Positions 1 through 11,500 of a DNA stretch of 64,000 bases are shown here, one piece after another; the stretch's first letter is position 1; the number at the start of each line of letters is the position of its first letter. Source of the stretch: Tilletia caries (taxonomy: Eukaryota; Basidiomycota; Exobasidiomycetes; Tilletiales; Tilletiaceae); contig JALUTQ010000040.1 of NCBI GenBank assembly GCA_032718865.1, positions 1,364,001-1,428,000 of the forward strand, written 5' to 3'. The notes under the pieces were generated by a model that did not search any database, was not told the DNA's origin, and saw only the letters and a list, made by a program, of their open reading frames with translations. The position numbers were made by a program, and so were the translations under genes.

Positions 1-2
1 CA

Positions 3-3000
3 CAGAAGATTGGCCTGTCCAACAGCTTCACCATAGCCGACATCGACGATGTGTGAGTGAATCATCTTCGCATGCCGAACATGGCTGTACCTACATATTT
101 ACTCATCTCCAAGTGCACTCTCACAACGCAGCAAAAAAATGCTCAAGAGACTCATCACGGAGAGCCCCCAAGAGTTTTCCATCAACAACGACAGCATCAA
201 GCCAGACCAGGCACTAAACGAGATTTCCAAGGCAAAGAGCAAGAACCTCACCGCCGCAGAATATCGCCAGTCTCTGCCCCCCAAGTCGACCGACTTCAAG
301 TATAAGATCGCCTCCCTCTACGAGAAGTACGAGGAGGCCATGAAGAAGAACAGCGCCCTCGACTTCGATGATCTCCTTCTCTACGGCGTCCGCTTGCTCC
401 TCCTCCACCCGAGCATCACCGAAGATATCGAGCATGTCCTTGTTGACGAGTTCCAGGACACCAACACGACACAATTCCAGCTGATGGAACTCCTCGCGCA
501 GCACTGCAGGTCGGTCACCACCGTCGGAGACCCGGACCAGAGCAGTGAGCATTACTCGCCTTTTTGGCGCAATTGCAGATCCAATCATCATCTTTCATGT
601 ACTCACTCTTTCCCGTTCCGCTCCTGTATTTCACAGTTTATGGCTGGCGGTCGGCAGAAGTCGCTAATCTTCAGAAAATGGTCAAGTGAGTACGCGGGCA
701 TTCTTTTTGACGTTCTCCCGAAAATCTGAACCTGATGTTCTCTTTTTCCTCATTCAGAAACTTCCACGGTACACAACGCGTCTACCTCCAGGAGAACTTT
801 AGAAGTACCGGAAACATAGTCGATGCTGCTCTCAAGGTTGTCGAACAAGGTGAGTGGATGGATTTGGCGAGCGCGTGCATACAAGCAGTCTTCCCTCCCA
901 CTTCTTTGACCTAATCCTTTTCCTTGACGAACAAAAAAGACACGACGCGCGTCCAGAAGAAACTCTACACCTCCCACCCGACCGGAGCATCCATCGTGCT
1001 CAAGCCATGCCGCGCGCCAGATGCAGAGGCTGCATATATCGTCAGCGAAATCAGACGCGTCGTTGCGCACTCTGGCGGTGCGCTCGATTACGACGACGTG
1101 AGTATTATTCTCTCAGATTGCGTGGCACGAGTGATTGGGACTGATCAATGCGGTCTCTGGTGATGAACTTCATAGTTTGTCATTTTGCTGCGATACAATG
1201 CCCTTTCGCGTGTGCTGGAAGCGGAGTTGCAGAAAGAGGGCGTGCCGCATCGTCTGATGGTGAGTGGACGCGTCTTGAGGTACGACTTGACGCGCTTGTA
1301 TGCATCGCTGAATATCCCACCTATTCTTCTGCTACACACAGGGCGGAGTCAAGTTCTTCGACCGTGTCGAAGTCAAGGATATCCTCGCCTATCTCTGCCT
1401 GGTCGACAACCCTGACTACCAGCCCGCCTTTGACCGCATCGTTAACGTGCCTAAGCGGTCCATCGGCGACAAGGGCCTGAAGGACATCCAAGCCGCGGCT
1501 GAAGAGGAGAACATGAGTCCCATGGCGCTTGCCATCAAAATGTGCGAGAGTCCATCGAGCGGCGGTGGCAGTAAGAAAGGCGGCGGTAAACTTGTTGGTG
1601 GCAGTCTGACTGGTCGTACGCGGACGTCTCTGATCAGCTTGGGCTCGGTGGTCGTGCAGTTGCGCAAGATGGTCGAGGCGGGCCAGAAAGTGTCGCAGAT
1701 TATTGAGAAGCTGCTGGACATTATAGACTATAGGCAGCACATTGAGAAGAATGCGGATCACGAGTCGAGGTGAGTGGTCTCCCCTTCTATCGCGAGCTGG
1801 AGTGAATTCGTGCTGATTTAATTTGTCATATTATTATGCAGAATGGAGAACATCAAAGAACTGTGAGTGGGCCTCAATGCAGCCGATTTGAATTGACCTG
1901 GGATGTTCTCTGACTGCTATAACGTGATTTCTAGAATCAACTTCGCGGTCGGAGTCGAGAAGCAGTCACTCCCCCGTTCTGAGGCCTTGGCTACCGAGGA
2001 GGAAGACTCCAAACCCTCGCGCTCGCCGAGCAAGTCTCCCTCCAAGCTGGTGATTCCGGTGATCGACACCACCGAGACAGATGACGAAAGCGACGGTTTC
2101 CAGGAAATCGAACGACCGAGTACACCTCCGCCTCCTCCTGCCAACAAGTCCTCCTCCTCTTCCACCGCCGCCGCCGCCGCCGCCGCCGCCGCTGTTGACC
2201 CGGAGGAAGAGCTGGAGTACACGAGTCCGTCGAAGCGGATCCCTCTGACCTCGGTTAGGGAGATGCGCCGCAAGTTGCTGGAGGGGGAGCCTATGGAGGA
2301 AGTGGAGGATGATGTACCTGTTGGGCTCAGCTCGGAAGTCCAAAAAGCGGCAGCGACGGCGGCGGCGGCGACTTCGGCTGAGGCAGATGCAAGCACGTCG
2401 AGCGCTGGTGGGAAGAAGCGTAAAGCACCTGCTGCTACGAAGGCGAAGGGAAACGGCAAGGGGAAAGGCAAAGCTCAGGAGGATCCCATCGTCATCGAGA
2501 GCGACGACGAATCTGTGACTGAGGCTGACGCCGAAGCCGAAGCCGACGGTTCGCGGTCCAGCAAGCGCACGAAGATCAAGCACGAGGCTGCGGCTGCTGC
2601 GGTTGAGGTAGATGGTGCGGGTGCGGGCGATGACAAGAGTGTGCTGCGGGTCTTCTTGGAGGCTTCTACGATGAGCACGGACATGGAGGTGCAGGAGGAA
2701 GGCAAGCCGATCGCGCGGGTCACACTTGCGACGTGTCATGCTGCCAAAGGTCTCGAGTGTGAGTGTTGCTCTATCAGCTGTGCCAGTCCTGCGTTGCTCA
2801 TCGCTGTGTTCGTCTCTACCTGACCTTCGCGCGCTTATAGGGCCCGTGGTCTTCATTGCTGGTGTCGAGGACGGCGTGATCCCCATGTTCCGCTGCAAGG
2901 AGCCGGACGAAATCGCCGAGGAGCGTCGACTGCTGTACGTCGCCATCACCCGAGCCGAGACGATGCTCTACATGTCCTGGTGCACCGAGCGTTCGATCGG

Positions 3001-4391
3001 GTACAACCCGAAAGAGTGTCAACTTTCGCAGTTCCTGGTACCCCTTGCGGTCAAGGCTGCCGGTGGTGAGGCGAGTGGGACGTCGAAGGCGGATAAGGAG
3101 AAGCGGATTGAGTTTTGCACGGGTCGGCCGGAGATTGGGAAGGCGAAGCGGGATGTCTGGACGAAGATGTTGGGTCGCCAAGCGGTGTCTGAGGCAACGG
3201 CCGGCAAGTTGATTGCTGCCTTGTGAGTTAGGCTCGTTCCTGGCTCCCTTTCTTCCCTCGCTTCAGATGGCCACAAGGGGTCGGTCGACTGATTGTTAAT
3301 TTTCTGTCTCTACGGACTGGTGCAGCGATGCGAGCGAGACTGGTCAAAGGGTCAGGGACGGCAGTATCGACAGATGCAAGATGCCCGACCGCAAAGCGTT
3401 TGGCACCTCGAGCACCTTCAACAACCGCTTCTCGTCCGGGTCGTACTCGTCCGGCAAGTTCAAGGCCGGCTCGTCGTACAACCGGTACGGAAGTGGGAGC
3501 GGGAGCTACTCGGGCTCGTCGTCGTGGGGCAACAAGAGGGGCGGTGGTAGCGGCTGGAACGGTACGTATCAAACTCCCCTTCCTCGTTCTTCCTCTTCCC
3601 CTTCTTCTGTTTCCGCTGTGAACCTTCCTTCCTCTCTCTTTGGGGCAGACGCGGCAGCGGAGCCGGGGGCGACGGCGAACGGGGCTCATCATGCAGATTC
3701 AGCGGGTGAACCGCGGCAGCCTGCTCAGCCACCGGCTGGCGCTGCAGGGGGCTTCCAGACTGCCAAGGCTGCCTTTGGTGGCTCTGTGGCGGCTGTGACA
3801 GCAGCCTCGAAGACAGAAAGAGATGGGGCCCGCGGCGGTGGACCCAGCCGTGGTGTTCCCCGAGAATATCTGGATGCGCTGGATGAGGTCGAGAGCGGAA
3901 GCCAGGCGTATGCTCCAATGGCACGAAACCCCTCTTCGAATCCTTCTTCCTCCCGCGTCAGACCCGCTGCCGCTCGTGTCCCCACCTCTTCCTCTTCCAC
4001 ATCCACTTCCACTTCTGCACGTGCACGCGTGAAACCTGCGCCCAGTTTCACTGACGAAGTCCGCCTACAGGCCGGCGTTGAGGACATCCGCCGATATCTG
4101 CTACCGAACGGAACGGCGCCCCGGCCTGCTGCTAATCTGGCGAGTTTTCAGAGTGCGAATCGAGAGGCGAGCTCGTTGGCGGCGCTCAAGAGCTTGCTTC
4201 CTGATGATGAAGTTGAGGATCCCGGCGGCGGCGACGACAGTAGGGATGGAGCGGCGGCATCTACATCGACGTCGACGACGAGTGGGCTCGGTTCTTCGGG
4301 CATGTTTGGATCGGCCAGTCTGTCGAGCGCTCCGTCGCGGAGGGGCAGGACGCTCGGCACTTCACGAGGCCGAGTACGGCGCAATTATTGA
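3..4391 (+). CDS. Srs2/UvrD-type ATP-dependent DNA helicase, 5' end outside the window
   Basis: Superfamily 1A 3'-5' helicase of the UvrD/PcrA/Srs2 group; Srs2 strips Rad51 from single-stranded DNA and limits recombination in the nucleus. Spliced exons by my reading: 3-52, 132-544, 637-685, 758-849, 940-1097, 1176-1260, 1342-1769, 1842-1862, 1935-2758, 2841-3222, 3326-3561, 3649-4391. They give motif II DEFQDTN, motif III GDPDQSIYGWRSA, motif IV ENFRSTGNIV, motif V HAAKGLEWPVVFI and motif VI EERRLLYVAITRA. Motifs I and Ia must lie upstream. A poly-Ala/Ser and Lys-rich insert sits in exon 9 between motifs IV and V. The C-terminal 330 residues are Ser/Gly-rich and look disordered, as in Srs2. 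The last intron (87 bp) is in frame without a stop, so retention would also be tolerated. The family call is firm; Srs2 rather than another UvrD paralogue is inferred from the architecture. Confidence 0.88.
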
Positions 4392-4817
4392 TTTTCTGAC
4401 TCGGCCACCCCTTTCTCGCTCGAACGGCCTCCCTTCTCTGATTTCTTCCTCTCAAGGTTCCGTACGATCTTTCGACTTCATTCTCTCGCTCTCTCCCTCG
4501 CGTCCCTGCGCCTGCATTCGAAGAGCTTGGCTATCGCCTCGTTCCCTTGTATCCATTCAATTCCCAGTCCTGTTTGCAATTATCGTGCCCTGCCGCTCCA
4601 TGGTTCCATTACCTTTATAACCTTCTTCCAGCTGGGAGCGAGTTCGTTCCCCAGGCCTCTCCTTCAGCCTTAATGCGAACCGGCCTCCCCTTGTGGGGCA
4701 GCAACAGGCATGCTGGATGCTCCCTGGCTGAAGCGCTTGGCAAGACTGCTTCACTTTCGAGGTTGTGATGGTCTGTGCTCGCGATGCGCAGGAACTCATC
4801 AACGACGACGACGACGA

Positions 4818-4874
<57 letters not shown>

Positions 4875-5038
4875 CACAGTCAGTGGTACCGGTTAGCAAG
4901 ATCTTGCCTGCGTACTCGAGACTTCAATCCCCTGAAGCAAGGCTCTTGTCCAGTCAGACAGTCTGACCCGTCCTGATTCCGAGGGGACGACTGGCACACC
5001 ATCAAATTGGACTCTTCTGTCACTTCAATCGACACAGG
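4392..5038. other. Intergenic spacer, helicase to thioesterase
   Basis: No supported gene. It holds a hexanucleotide microsatellite (separate entry) and pyrimidine-rich sequence typical of fungal untranslated regions. Confidence 0.6.
4803..4875. repeat. Microsatellite, GACAGC hexanucleotide array
   Basis: A short GAC run passes into about ten GACAGC units. It produces apparent Ser-Leu or Ala-Val repeat frames on the minus strand that I regard as artefacts. Confidence 0.9.
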
Positions 5039-6045
5039 ATGGTCAGTCCAAGTCGAAAGATCATGATAGTATCCCTTGGCTTCACTGATAGCACGTTCCC
5101 TCCTGTTCCCAGGCCGCCTGCACTCGCTTTGTCCGACGCGTCGCCAATGCCTTGTGAGGATCTGGACAATATAACCCCGTCTCTCCGTTTCTCTCTTCGC
5201 GCTGATGATCATCTCTTGCCTTCGCATCGATATCTGTTCAGCATGGTCAACGACGGCCACGACAGCGTCACGCTCGACGGACTTCGGATCATTCGAGCTA
5301 CGCCGGGCAAGGTAGAAGCTGTTTTCAGTATTCAACAGCACAACCTCAACCGACTCCAGACGCTCCATGGCGGCTTGATCTGTACTGTGAGTGTTCGCCT
5401 CATTAATTCGACTCTGATCCATGACCATGCTGATTAAACCTCTTTGATTGGATTGCTCCTCAGCTCACGGACACGATGGGCTCCCTTGCCGTTGCCTCCA
5501 AGGGCTTATATAGTACTGGAGTCAGCACGGATATCCACACCGTCTTCGCAAAGGTGAGCTGAGATGAGTCGAAGCACGACGAACAGGCTTACTGACTCAA
5601 TGCTTTTTTTTTACCTTTCCTTTCTCCAGCCGGCCGGCAAGTTGGGCGACGAAGTCAAGGTCACTGGCGAGATCATCAGTCTAGGTGCTTTTCAAGTCCC
5701 TCCTTTGTACCTTGGATGTCAACACCTACTGAGCCCCTTCGGTTCACTCTTCCTTGCAGGGAAACTGCTGGCTACGACCCGAATCGAACTCAGGCATCCC
5801 ACAACCGACGCCTTGCTCAGCTATGGCTCTCATACCAAGGTGCGTCTCGATCATTCTGAAGCAAACGCAAACGAGTCCTGTATGAATGACCACTCCGCTC
5901 CGTTTTGGGGGAACATATCTCTTGCCTGCGTCCAAATGTACAGTTCGTCGGTAAAGCGCATGGGCATGAAGAGAACGTCGAGTTCTCCGAAGATGGAGAG
6001 AACGTTGTGAAGGGGAAGAAGGTAGAGGAATGGGCCGAAAGCTGA
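5039..6045 (+). CDS. Hotdog-fold acyl-CoA thioesterase (ACOT13/PaaI-like)
   Basis: Predicted to hydrolyse acyl-CoA thioesters. The spliced product is about 170 residues, usual for the single-hotdog PaaI/ACOT13 family. The core reads LNRLQTLHGGLICTLTDTMG, followed by SLAVASKG and STDIHTVFAKPAGKLGDEV. The HGG turn with the following acidic residue matches the hotdog active-site helix, and the ending GSHTKFVGK is typical. Proposed exons start with ATG alone at 5039-5041, then 5113-5153, 5242-5388, and further exons to the stop at 6043-6045. I chose this start because the frame encoding TRFVRRVANAF is closed upstream by stops, so an intron must precede it. The long open frame from 5039 would otherwise read through two likely introns. 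The single-codon first exon is unusual and is the least certain part. Confidence 0.78.
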
Positions 6046-6152
6046 CTGAAGAAGTTTCAATTCTAAATCCTAGTCGTCCATCTCCGGAATCGGATCTTCA
6101 AAATAGCATCTGCGCTGCCAAGTCTGTCGGCGATGTGCGAATCCCTTGAATG

Positions 6153-8118
6153 CTACAAGGACTGAATGAGAGCCATTGCCGTGCTCCGGATCTCTGCGAA
6201 CGCAGGAAGCGAGTAATGAGCGATTCAGAATCTCGAATGCGCCAGGGATGTTACACTTCAGCTGAAACACTCACGTTTCTCGGACGCCTTGGTATCATTC
6301 ACAGCAGCAGCAACCTTGAGCAGCTCATCCCGGTCGACCTCGTACTTGCTGAATTGGTCCTTGGCCTTCTTTCTGAAGTTGTGGACTGCGAGAAAATTTT
6401 ATCAGTCACGTTCAAAGATCTGGCCCTTTCCCATTCATTGGAAAGGGGAAATCATAAGCGTCATACTCACACAAGCCCAAACGTTGCTCCTCGTAGCTCT
6501 GCTTCTCCTCTTGCATCTTGCCCAGAATGTCACTTTTGAGAGATTGCAAAGGCCAGAGGCCAGCGTGTGAGCTCAGAACACGCAAAGAGTATCCAAAAGG
6601 CCCATTGTCATGCTCACCGAATTGTCCCAGCAGTGTCATTGAGCTGCTGCAAAATTTCTGAATGCGCCGTCGCCATCGCGTCGCCAAGCTCGGCCACATC
6701 TGCCTCGTATGCTTCCCACTGGCCCACAGCTCCCTGGAACGTTGCACTGTGACCAAGATATCGAAGTTCAGTACGAATAGAAGCGAAGTAAAAGCGCCGT
6801 CACGACGTTCTGGTGACAGTATGCGTTTGGGGCTAAAGGGAAAGACTGGAAACGTGGACGTACTGCATGGCCTCTGAGATCGTGCTAGCTCCCTTCACAA
6901 GCTGGCCAATCCGCTGGTAGGCCGTCTTCGCTGCTTCGTCCTGCGCCTCGAACTCAGCATCCAGCTTCGTTCTCAGAACGTCTGCATATGGTTAAGGGAG
7001 GAGAAGGGTGAGCCCATTAAGCACAACTCGGAACGACCGCCCTTCTTGCGTGCAAACTGACCCGAGCATTCCTTTGCCAGATCGATTCCGCGTTGCATGT
7101 CCTTCTCCGCTTCTTCCTCCTCCCGCTTCTTTACCTTCTCAGCAGTCCTGGGAGGGTTCAGACGTATCCCGAAGGCGCATACAACGTGCATTTAGCTTCA
7201 AATTCACACACGGCAAGCAAGTATGGCAAATAACAGCAACGTTTCCGACGTACCTATCTCCCTCCGCCTTCTTCATCTTTGGTCGCCCTTCTCCGAGCGT
7301 GAACGACAGACCCTCCAGGCCAAACAGAGTCTCATTGAACGACTGCGATGTCTTATCCGTCTGTTCGGATGTCGGGAACGAGGACGAAGGTGTCGACATG
7401 GGCCTTTGAGCAGCAGCAACGACGGCCGCAGCGGCTTTGTCCCTATCGCGCCTCATCGCCGATTGACTTCCGTTGTGACTCATGCTCACTTCGTTGTCCG
7501 AAGCCGCGGCAGCAGTGTGATTCCGGGCTGTATGCGCGCGGTGAGCGAGTGAATGCAGCAGCCCGCCTGCTCCGGCTTTGCGTTTTGCCTCCGCATACAT
7601 GCTGGTTGACGTCGTCGCCGGACTCTCCTGGGCCAGCGCATGTGCGAATGCTACCTTGCTGTTCCGTGTTTCTGAGAACGCGCCGCCTGTTCCTCGTGTA
7701 GCTGTAGCCACTCCCGCAGATCTGAGCGCAGCCTTCTTGGCGATTTCCTCTCGTCCGGCTTCCACACCAGCTTGTCTGCGTGTCTGATGCAAGCGTTGAA
7801 GCAATGTCGTTCTCCCGTTTCCGAGCGAAAGTCCTTGGCCTATTCCATCAGCATCGCCGTCTCTGTTGTCGCTCCGACCAGCGACGGTTGCATGCTGGAT
7901 TCGGGAAGGGATAGCTGCAGCAGCGGTGCTCCCTTTCGCAGTAGAAGATGGCGGGAACGCATTCTTCAGAAGCGAACGTCGTATGCTGCCGTGATTGGGA
8001 GTGAGTATTGACGGCTTGGACTTTGCAAGTGGCGAGCCGAGTTTCTTGAGCTGTTCGGTTCGTGAGGATGTAATGCGCTTTGCATCGGTCGGACGCGTCG
8101 TCGTCTTCTTTGTCGCCA
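6153..8118 (-). CDS. Unrecognised coiled-coil protein with disordered N-terminal half
   Basis: I do not recognise this protein. The first exon (8118 down to about 7246) encodes a basic, Ser/Thr/Ala-rich segment starting MATKKTTTRP and ending in FGLEGLSFTLGEGRP. At least five short exons follow: TAEKVKKREEEEAEKD, then DVLRTKLDAEFEAQ, then a segment with QWEAYEADVAELGDAM, then RDILGKMQEEKQSYEEQ, then FHNFRKKAKDQFSKY. The last reads QIRSTAMALIQSL and a stop at 6153-6155. The second half has few prolines or glycines and charged heptads, so a long coiled coil is likely. All junctions keep phase with GT-AG sites. The layout resembles structural or kinetochore-type coiled-coil proteins, but that is only a resemblance. 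An in-frame ATG at 8326 would add 69 residues with a hydrophobic start; I prefer 8118. Confidence 0.6.
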
Positions 8119-8583
8119 TCGAGCCTGTCGCACTTTTGCTGCCGTCGTCGTTGCTCAGCTCCTCTGCGGCGGCGTAGAAGGTTGAATGGCGTTCTAAGTT
8201 GTACAGAATGGAATTGGGTAGATGCGTGGATGAGAGAAGGTGGAAGGGATCAACCAAGCTGACAAACCAACAGACAAAAAAACGCGAAGTCAGAACGCAA
8301 CTAACTACGAACAGAACGTTCGCCACCTACTGTACCTATCACCCTTGGTCCGAGTATGGTCACTGTCTTAGCTTCTCCTTGACCGTATCTTCAGCCGCGA
8401 GACAAGGGCAAGGCCGCGTCCAGTTGGAAAGAATGAAATGCGTTCAGCGCAGGTATTTCAAAGATCCGAAACAAGCAGATTGCAACGTTCGCGAACGGGA
8501 TGACCATCGAACCTGAAGACAGAGAGTATACAGGAACCAGAAGAGAGAGAAAAATCCGGTCGTCCCAAAGGCCCATCAGCGCA

Positions 8584-11500
8584 TCAGATGTGAATCGCAA
8601 ACGGCCGATCCCCGTCGGCCTTCTTCTCCGTGCCCACCGTGGCCCGCGTGACAAGCGAGTCCCCACATGCCAGCCGGATTCGCTCCACGGTCGCAGGAGA
8701 GCGCAGGTGGAATGGCTCAGCGGGAAGACCGTTATCGGCTCGGACCGAGGCGATCGCGTTCTTGAGAGCGAAGAAAGCGCTGGAAAAAAAGGGGATAGGA
8801 GAAAGAAGGGAAGGAAGTACTTGGGGTCAGCTCTGTGTGGAATAAGGACCGTACTTGAGGTTGGGTGATTAGCCACTGTGTTCTCACCTCGCTCCCAGGA
8901 ACAACGGCGGCTCGCCGATCCCTTTGCTACTCTGGATCGTCCTCAGATGATTCTGCTTCCTCCCATCCCGTCCACTGCCTTCCTTCATAAACGAGATCCG
9001 CATGTCCTCGGGCGTGTCAAGGAAACTCGGGATCTTGTAGTTGCCCGGTCCCTTCGTGATCAGCTGACCGCGAGGTGTCCAGAGCGACTCCTCCATCGTG
9101 AACAGGCCGAATCCTTGCGTGATCGCTCCTTCGACCTGGCCCACATCGACAGCGGGGTTGATGCTCCGTCCGATCTCCATGTGCACGTCCGTTCGGACGA
9201 TTCGATGGTCGCCCGTGAGCACGTCGAGCTCGACCTCCGTCGCAGCGACGCCCTGGGTGTAGTAGAAAAATGGCTTGCCGGTGCGGGTGGCCCAGTCGAA
9301 GCCAATCTCAGGCGTACGGTAATGTCCCACCGCACTCAAACTGATACGCGCAAAGTAGGCGTCGTGAATGGCCTTCTTCCACGGCACCGTGCCGTCTTTC
9401 AGGAAGGGCTTGAGACGCTCCATGATTTGCTCGCACGCATGTTTAATCGCCATGCCTAAGAAAATGACATCCCGAGGACGTGTCAGCAATCTTTCCTGTT
9501 GCGAGCAGCACATACAATACTGTCCATTGAACGTACCATTCAAGTCGCTGCTGGCACTAGCTGCCGTCGACGACGTGTTGGCAGCCGCGTCCGTCCGAGT
9601 TTCACGAATGCTGATCAACTCGATGGGGATCCCTAACTCGTCTGCACACACTTGAACCATCTTGGTATTCAAGCCCCTGGAATGAGAGAGAGAACCATCC
9701 TGTCAGCGATCTGCAAAAGCACTCGGTCAGCAAAAGGGCGAGCAAGTACTCACTGCCCGATCTCCACACCTCCATGGGAGAGCAGCACCGAGCCATCGTG
9801 ACTGTACACATGCACCAGCGCACTGGCCTGGTTCAGATGCAACGCCGTGAACGAGATACCAAACTTGGAAGGCAACATCGCAATCCCGCGCTTCTTCCAC
9901 ACATGCTCCGCATTAAACTCGTCCACCCGCCTGATTCGGGCCTCCATCTCGGCCGAGATCCAGAGCTGGTCCCACAGCGCGGGCACGTTCCAGTCGAGCA
10001 GACGCTGGCCGTAGTGCGTCAGGTAGTTCTCCTCCGGCATGTTCTCCCGCCGGATCTTCTCGGCAGAGACTTGCAGACGACGCGCAATGCTGTCCACGAA
10101 GTCCTCGGCGACAAACATGCCCTGGGGCCCTCCAAAGCCTCGGAACGCCGTGTTCGACATGGTGTGCGTGCGTGCTATTTTGCCCTCGACGTGGAGATGT
10201 TCAAAGGCAAGACAGTTCTCGATGTGGAACATGGCTCGGGCAAGGACAGCCTCGGACAAGTCTTGACTCCAGCCGCCGTTGTTGTAGATCTTGCATCGCA
10301 GTCGGAGCATCTTGCCCGAGCGCGTAAAGCCGACTTTCCAGTGAGCGAGGAAAGGGTGTCGCTGGCCTGAGACAGTCATATCCTCGTCGCGATCCAGCAT
10401 GCACCGAACTGGTCGACCGACAGCGTGGGCAGCGACGCAGATCTGAGCGGCAAGCGAGATCGCGCGCGTTTCCTTGCCCCCGAACCCACCACCCAGTCGC
10501 TTCGCCCGCACCACAATCTGATTCTGAGCGATGCCGAGCGCAGCAGCACAGAAGACTTGCGTCTCAGTCGGGTTCTGCGTACTGCTGAAGATTTCGCAGT
10601 CGCCTTGCTCGTAGCCGGGTACGACGAGACAGGCCTGCGTCTCGAGGTAAAAGTGTTCTTGCCCGCCCATCCGACTCGTACCTTCTTCAACCATTTCGCA
10701 ATCCCCGAAATCATCGTCCTCCTTGCCCTCCGTCCACGAGCCTTTGGCCAGCGTCCGGCGCGGCGGGAAGAAGCTCTCCCGCTCAATAGCCTCTTCGATC
10801 GTCAGCCAGTGCTCGAGATCCTCGTACTCCACTTTGATAGCCTTCGCCGCCCGCTGAGCCAGTCGCTTCGAAGTGGCCGTGACGACACCGATGACCTGTC
10901 CAAACATGTGCACCTCGTCGACAGCAAACAGGACCTCGTCCATTCCCGGCGGATTCCACACATTGGTGCCCCGGACGTCCTTTGCGCTCACAAAGTGCGT
11001 GACGCCCGGCAAGGCGAGCGCCTCGCTCGGATCTATCGACAAGATCTTCGCGTGAGCTCGGGTACTCAGGACCAGAGCACCGTGCAGCTCGCCAGCGTAC
11101 GGCGGGATGTCGTCAATGTAGATCGCATGACCTGTCGTCTGTTTGAGGGCCGACAGGTGCGGCACACTCTTCCCGACCGCTCGCTCAGCCATCGTGGGCG
11201 GGGCATTAGGGTCCGGATTAGCCTGTTTTACAACGCGAACCTCTTCAAGATCTTGCTCGCCACGGGTAACGCCCCGCTCGAGCACGGCAGACACGATCTG
11301 GTCCATTGCCTTCAAGCCCGCAGACGGCAAGCTGACGCTGAGTGCCAGACTGATATCGGTCCAGAAGCGGGTGAAGAAGCCGAGAGCAAGCGATTTGCGA
11401 TAGGCAGGCATCCCGCCTGGGACGCTGAAGCCCAAGTCGAAGTCTTGTTTGGAGAGAGCTGCGAGAGCTGCCTCGAAGGCCGCTGAATCACCAAATGCAA

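Noticed and set aside
1966..2949. 327-codon minus-strand frame opposite the helicase
   Set aside because: Spans an intron of the real gene and is low complexity.
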